Below, piece after piece: positions 4,446-7,603 of a DNA stretch of 7,603 nucleotides (position 1 is the first letter of the stretch; every line of letters starts with the position of its first letter). Position numbers and translations under genes: made by a program. The notes under the pieces are model-generated. The model worked only from the letters and a program-made list of their open reading frames with translations, was not told where the DNA came from and searched no databases. This DNA comes from Streptosporangiaceae bacterium (GTDB lineage Bacteria; Actinomycetota; Actinomycetes; Streptosporangiales; Streptosporangiaceae). Location of the stretch: contig JASIGS010000271.1 of NCBI GenBank assembly GCA_030052355.1, positions 1 through 7,603 of the forward strand. Direction: 5' to 3'.

Positions 4446-6635
4446 ATGGGATACCCGGCCCCTGGGCCTACGTCAGGAATTTCCGCACCGGCCCCGGTGA
4501 CCTGGCCCGTCAGGGCGGGTGCTGTTCCGCCGCTTGCCGAGAAGTTCAGCACGCGGCCCGAGTCGGCGCCAAACCTCGCGGACGCGCTTCGGCGCAGCCG
4601 CGCCGTCACGCTGACGTCCGGCCAGCAGGCCGGGGTCGAGGCTGCAGACCTGGCCAGCGCCTGTGGCAAGACGCAGCTAGCGGCGGCCTACGCCGAATCT
4701 CAGTGGCAGGCTCGAGCGATAGACCTGCTGGTCTGGATCGATGCGAGCAGCCGGGCATCGATTCTGTGCGGTTACGCCGAAGCGGCCGCGGCTACGGGGG
4801 TCAGCTCGCCGTTGATGGCCGCCGATGCCGTGGCCGCGCGGTTTGTCGAGTGGCTCGCTCGTTCTGGCGTCAGGTGGCTGGTCGTGCTGGACGACATGGC
4901 CAACGCGGCGGACATCGATGGCCTGTGGCCGCAAGGCGCGGCCGGCCAGGTCATTGTCACCGCACGGGATTCCGAGTCCCTGGGCGGCCAGTCGCTGTGC
5001 CTGGAGATCGGCGCTTACAGCCGGCGTGACGCCATGAGCTACCTGACCGGCCGGCTGACGTCGGATCCGGAGCAGCGCCGTGGCGCCATCGAGCTTATCG
5101 AGGACCTCGGGTTGCAGCCGATGGCTCTTGCGCAGGCAAGTGCGGTCGTCGTCAACTCCTGGCTAACTTGCAGCGACTACCGCGATCGCCTGGCAGCCCG
5201 CCAGGCCGAACTTGCCGTCGCCACCAGAGCCAAGCCCGTCGGCGCGCAGCTCGCCTGGATGCTCGCAGCCGATCAGGCCAACGTGCTGGTGCCGGGAGGC
5301 GTCGCTCAGGCGTGCCTGGCTTTCGCCGCGCTGCTCGACGGGCACGGTATCCCGGTTGATGTGTTCGCCACCACGGTCGCGTGCGACTACATGGCCGGGC
5401 CGCGAGCGGGGCGTGAGCGGCCGCCCGAGCCGGCGTTCCGTGCACTGCAGGCGCTCGAGCGCGTCGGCCTTGTGGTCATCGACCGCTCCGGCCGCCCGCC
5501 TACGGTGCAGATGAGCCCCGCCGTGCAGGCGGCGGTCCGCACTGCGAATCCCGCCAGCCTGGTCCGGGCGGCCACCGCGGCGGCTTCAGCGGTGCTTGAG
5601 GTGTGGCCTGCCGGTGACCAGCGCAACCGGCACGCGCAGATGCTGCGGTCGGCAGCCGTGTCGTTGCTTCACGGCGGCGGAGAGGGGATGTGGGCCGACG
5701 GGTGCCCACGGCTATTCCTTCGGGCTGGCGAGAGCTTCGACGTGGCCGGCCTCACCGGGCCAGCCGTTGCCTACTGGACAGAGCTAACCGACAGGTGCGA
5801 CCGGATCCTGGGTCCCGGCCACCCGGACTCGATGAGTCTCGTCGAGCGGCTGGCACGTGCGTACTCGGCGGCGGGCCGGACCGACGAGGCGATCGTGTGG
5901 CACCAGCGGATTACCGCGGAGTGGTCGGCGGCTCTCGGCTCAGATGACTCGCGCGCGCTCATGGCGCGGGTGAACCTCGGCCGTGTGCTGGTCGTCGCTG
6001 GCCTGTCGGAGGAAGCGGTTGGCGTGCTGGCGTCGGCCGCCAAGGACTGTGAACGCGTTCTCGGGTCCAGCCACCCAGAGTGCCGGCGCGCGCGTGCGGA
6101 ACTTGCCACGGCACTGCGCGCGACCGGCCAGATCGACGAGGCTATCCGGCTGTACCAGGGCGTGCTGGCCGACGAGGAGCGGCGCAGTGGCCAGCGCAGT
6201 CCCGCTGCCACCGCGACCCGGCAGGAGCTTGCAGCCGCCTTCCTGGATGCCGGGCGGACAAAGGACGCCATCGCGCAATACAAGCGTGCCCTCGGTGACA
6301 GTGAGCGAAGCCTCGGCGCGGAGCATCCTGACACGCTGCGCGTGCGCGGCGCACTCGGCGCCGCTTATCACCGGGCCGGCCGGATGGCGATGTCGGTGCA
6401 GATGAACGAGCAGGTGCACGCCGCGAGCATGCGGATCCTGGGCGCGAACAGCGCGGACACCCTCGCCGCCGCGGTCAACCTTGCAGCTGCCTACTACGCG
6501 GTCGGCCGGCTGAGTGACGCGGCTGGCTTGTACCGAGACGTGCTGGAGCGCGCTGAACCCGCGCTCGGCCCGGCGAATTCGATCACCCAGTCGGCGCGGG
6601 ACGGGCTGACCGCCATCACGGGCTCAGTGCGCTAA
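4446..6635 (+). CDS. NB-ARC/TPR (STAND-type) protein with degenerate P-loop
   Basis: The product is 729 aa from ATG 4446. A proline-rich N-terminus (1-30) leads into VPPLAEKF...NLADALRR, the usual entry to actinobacterial NB-ARC/TPR proteins. The NTPase domain (about 50-250) has Walker A as LASACGKTQLA, keeping Gly74-Lys75-Thr76 but with Leu69 where the first glycine of GxxxxGK[ST] should be. Walker B is WLVVLDDM (144-151; Asp149, Asp150). The sensor-like strand is VIVTARD (169-175; Arg174), and LGLQPMALAQA (221-231) stands where the GLPLAL motif belongs. A helical region (250-455) follows. The C-terminus holds six TPR-like units of exactly 42 residues (459-500, 501-542, 543-584, 585-626, 627-668, 669-710) and a 19-residue remnant; the consensus is hPd(T)...LaaAy..aGR.deAi.ly...l...e..lG. 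Proteins of this class act as ligand-sensing, oligomerising switches in signalling or defence; the ligand is unknown. No effector domain is fused, and a GNAT gene follows at 8 bp. Nucleotide binding may be weakened. Confidence 0.88.
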   Translation: MGYPAPGPTSGISAPAPVTWPVRAGAVPPLAEKFSTRPESAPNLADALRRSRAVTLTSGQQAGVEAADLASACGKTQLAAAYAESQWQARAIDLLVWIDASSRASILCGYAEAAAATGVSSPLMAADAVAARFVEWLARSGVRWLVVLDDMANAADIDGLWPQGAAGQVIVTARDSESLGGQSLCLEIGAYSRRDAMSYLTGRLTSDPEQRRGAIELIEDLGLQPMALAQASAVVVNSWLTCSDYRDRLAARQAELAVATRAKPVGAQLAWMLAADQANVLVPGGVAQACLAFAALLDGHGIPVDVFATTVACDYMAGPRAGRERPPEPAFRALQALERVGLVVIDRSGRPPTVQMSPAVQAAVRTANPASLVRAATAAASAVLEVWPAGDQRNRHAQMLRSAAVSLLHGGGEGMWADGCPRLFLRAGESFDVAGLTGPAVAYWTELTDRCDRILGPGHPDSMSLVERLARAYSAAGRTDEAIVWHQRITAEWSAALGSDDSRALMARVNLGRVLVVAGLSEEAVGVLASAAKDCERVLGSSHPECRRARAELATALRATGQIDEAIRLYQGVLADEERRSGQRSPAATATRQELAAAFLDAGRTKDAIAQYKRALGDSERSLGAEHPDTLRVRGALGAAYHRAGRMAMSVQMNEQVHAASMRILGANSADTLAAAVNLAAAYYAVGRLSDAAGLYRDVLERAEPALGPANSITQSARDGLTAITGSVR

Positions 6636-6638
6636 GGA
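6634..6638 (+). promoter_or_regulatory. Ribosome binding site of the GNAT gene overlapping the STAND stop
   Basis: AAGGA (6634-6638) uses two bases of the TAA stop (6633-6635) of the STAND gene and lies five bases before GTG 6644. It fixes that GTG as the likely start over GTG 6653, and implies translational coupling of the two genes. Confidence 0.6.
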
Positions 6639-6643
6639 ATTGT

Positions 6644-7600
6644 GTGTCAGCAGTGTCCGTACTTGACCTGCACGCCCTGGCGGCACAGCGCTGGCAGGCG
6701 GTCGATCCGCTGTTGCCCGCACCACCCCCGCTACAGCCTGGCTGCGGGGCGGACCTGGTCGTGGCTGGCAGCAATGGTCACCGTGCAGCCGCTGGCAGCT
6801 GCGCGCACCACGCGGTGGCACCCGAGTCCCTCGACCTCACCTGGGGAGCCGCTCGGCGGTTCCAGCTAGACGCCAGAGCGGGCGCGCTGGACGACCGCGC
6901 CGCCCTTGACAGGCTGCTCTCGCTGTGGCGAGACCACCTCGGCGGCGTCTCCGGCGCTGATGAAGACGACTCCTCGGCAGTGGTCACGTGGCCGAGCCGA
7001 GACGTGGGTGGCGTGAAGACCCTGCTGGCCCACGGGCTCGCCCCGCTGGCTGTCATCGCCGCGCGGTCCACTCCAGCGGCAGGCTCCCCGGATCCGGCGG
7101 CGCCCCCTGGCGTTCGCATCAGGCGGGCCGAGCCTGACGACGTCGACGAGGTCGTCAGGCTCGGCCTCGAGGTGATCAGGTTCGATGCCACCGTGAGCGG
7201 GGTGACGGAGCGGCCGAACACGGCAGACGCGCTGCGTCGCGATCTTGCGGTGCTCCTCGCGGACGCCGAGCCCTGGGTATGGATCGCCGAAGCCGACGGG
7301 CGGGCCATGGGCATGGTGGCAGCGGAACCACCCGAGGCGGCACGCTGGATCGCGCCGCTGGTGGGTCCGGCGCCGGTCGCGTACCTGCTGCTCATGGGCG
7401 TGTCATCCGGCCGGCGCGGCCGGGGCGTCGGTGCGGCGATGGCAGCGCACCTGCACCGCGAGATAGCAGCCGCGGACGTCGCGGTCACGCTGCTGCACTA
7501 CGCGCAAGTCAACCCGCTGTCCGCCCCGTTCTGGAGTCAGCAGGGCTACCGGCCGCTGTGGACCGTCTGGGAGGCTCAGCCCGCGCGCACCCTGCGCTAA
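6644..7600 (+). CDS. GNAT family N-acetyltransferase (long, two-part)
   Basis: The product is 318 aa from GTG 6644. The C-terminal part (about 156-312) is a complete GNAT domain. It has VRIRRAEPDDVDEVVRL as strand 1 and helix 1, WVWIAEADGRAMGMVAAEP (211-229) as strands 2-4, and AYLLLMGVSSGRRGRGVG (246-263) as strand 4/5 and the acetyl-CoA pyrophosphate loop (R258-x-x-G261-x-G263). VAVTLLHYAQVNPLSAPFWSQQGY (279-302) is the last helix-turn with the Asn290/Tyr302 pair typical of the fold. GNAT enzymes transfer an acetyl group from acetyl-CoA to an amine; the acceptor is unknown. The first 140 residues end in SAVVTWPSRDVGGVKTLLAHGLAPLAVIAAR, which looks like the closing half of a second GNAT fold without a CoA loop, so the protein is probably a catalytic domain behind a degenerate one. 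The gene follows the STAND gene at 8 bp. TAATGA at its end (ATG 7600-7602) would let another gene start with a one-base overlap. Confidence 0.88.
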   Translation: MSAVSVLDLHALAAQRWQAVDPLLPAPPPLQPGCGADLVVAGSNGHRAAAGSCAHHAVAPESLDLTWGAARRFQLDARAGALDDRAALDRLLSLWRDHLGGVSGADEDDSSAVVTWPSRDVGGVKTLLAHGLAPLAVIAARSTPAAGSPDPAAPPGVRIRRAEPDDVDEVVRLGLEVIRFDATVSGVTERPNTADALRRDLAVLLADAEPWVWIAEADGRAMGMVAAEPPEAARWIAPLVGPAPVAYLLLMGVSSGRRGRGVGAAMAAHLHREIAAADVAVTLLHYAQVNPLSAPFWSQQGYRPLWTVWEAQPARTLR

Positions 7601-7603
7601 TGA

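Noticed and set aside
4349..5029. Plus-strand open frame of 226 codons beginning in the STAND leader
   Set aside because: It overlaps the NB-ARC/TPR gene in another frame, has no SD, and its translation is Arg/Gly/Cys-rich without recognisable motifs, whereas the overlapping frame encodes clear domains.
4446..7600. FxSxx-COOH (fxs) RiPP cluster or another known STAND-containing biosynthetic cluster
   Set aside because: A TPR/NB-ARC protein is found in such clusters, but no radical SAM enzyme and no short precursor ending in FxSxx is visible here.
6644..7600. GNAT toxin of a TacAT-type toxin-antitoxin pair
   Set aside because: It is about twice the usual toxin length, and the upstream gene is a large STAND protein, not a small ribbon-helix-helix antitoxin.

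Overview
The window is very GC-rich, with strong third-position GC bias, GTG and ATG starts, all genes on the + strand and frequent leaderless-type promoters. Together with the protein families present (LmeA-like DUF2993 protein, NB-ARC/TPR STAND protein, long actinobacterial-type GNAT) this points to a chromosomal segment of a high-GC actinomycete (Streptomyces/Streptosporangiales-like). I cannot name the species. No tRNA, rRNA, transposase, integrase or CRISPR array is visible.

Layout. (1) 3-626: the 3' end of a beta-propeller (YncE/lactonase-like) gene, cut by the window edge. (2) 627-939: a 313-bp intergenic stretch with two 10-bp direct repeats, a block of six 17-bp tandem repeats (736-837), and a promoter plus Shine-Dalgarno (SD) site for the next gene. 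(3) 940-2448: a secreted alpha/beta-hydrolase with a complete Ser-Asp-His set, followed by a GC-rich hairpin. (4) 2535-3284: a membrane-anchored DUF2993/LmeA-like lipid-binding protein, probably from a leaderless mRNA. (5) 3422-4246: an M55 D-aminopeptidase of the DppA type, 274 aa, also probably leaderless. (6) 4247-4445: an unusually AT-rich leader with short repeats, two mutually exclusive hairpins and a six-codon mini-ORF carrying the best SD site of the region. (7) 4446-6635: an NB-ARC/TPR (STAND-type) protein with an eroded P-loop and six 42-residue TPR units in exact register. (8) 6644-7600: a GNAT acetyltransferase coupled to the STAND gene by 8 bp; its TAATGA ending allows a further overlapping gene just outside the window.

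How they work together. Genes 2-4 look like single-gene transcription units with their own promoters: a secreted hydrolase, a cell-envelope lipid-binding protein and a peptide/D-amino-acid-processing enzyme, all of which could bear on envelope or extracellular nutrient metabolism, though no operon ties them together. The STAND and GNAT genes are the one clear operon, and the most interesting part of the window. The pair has an oddly built leader, in which the start codon with a good SD is followed after six codons by an in-frame TAA and then by the ATG of the long ORF. It also has a nucleotide-binding domain whose first P-loop glycine is missing. Whether this is a regulated signalling or defence module or a decaying gene needs comparison with homologues.
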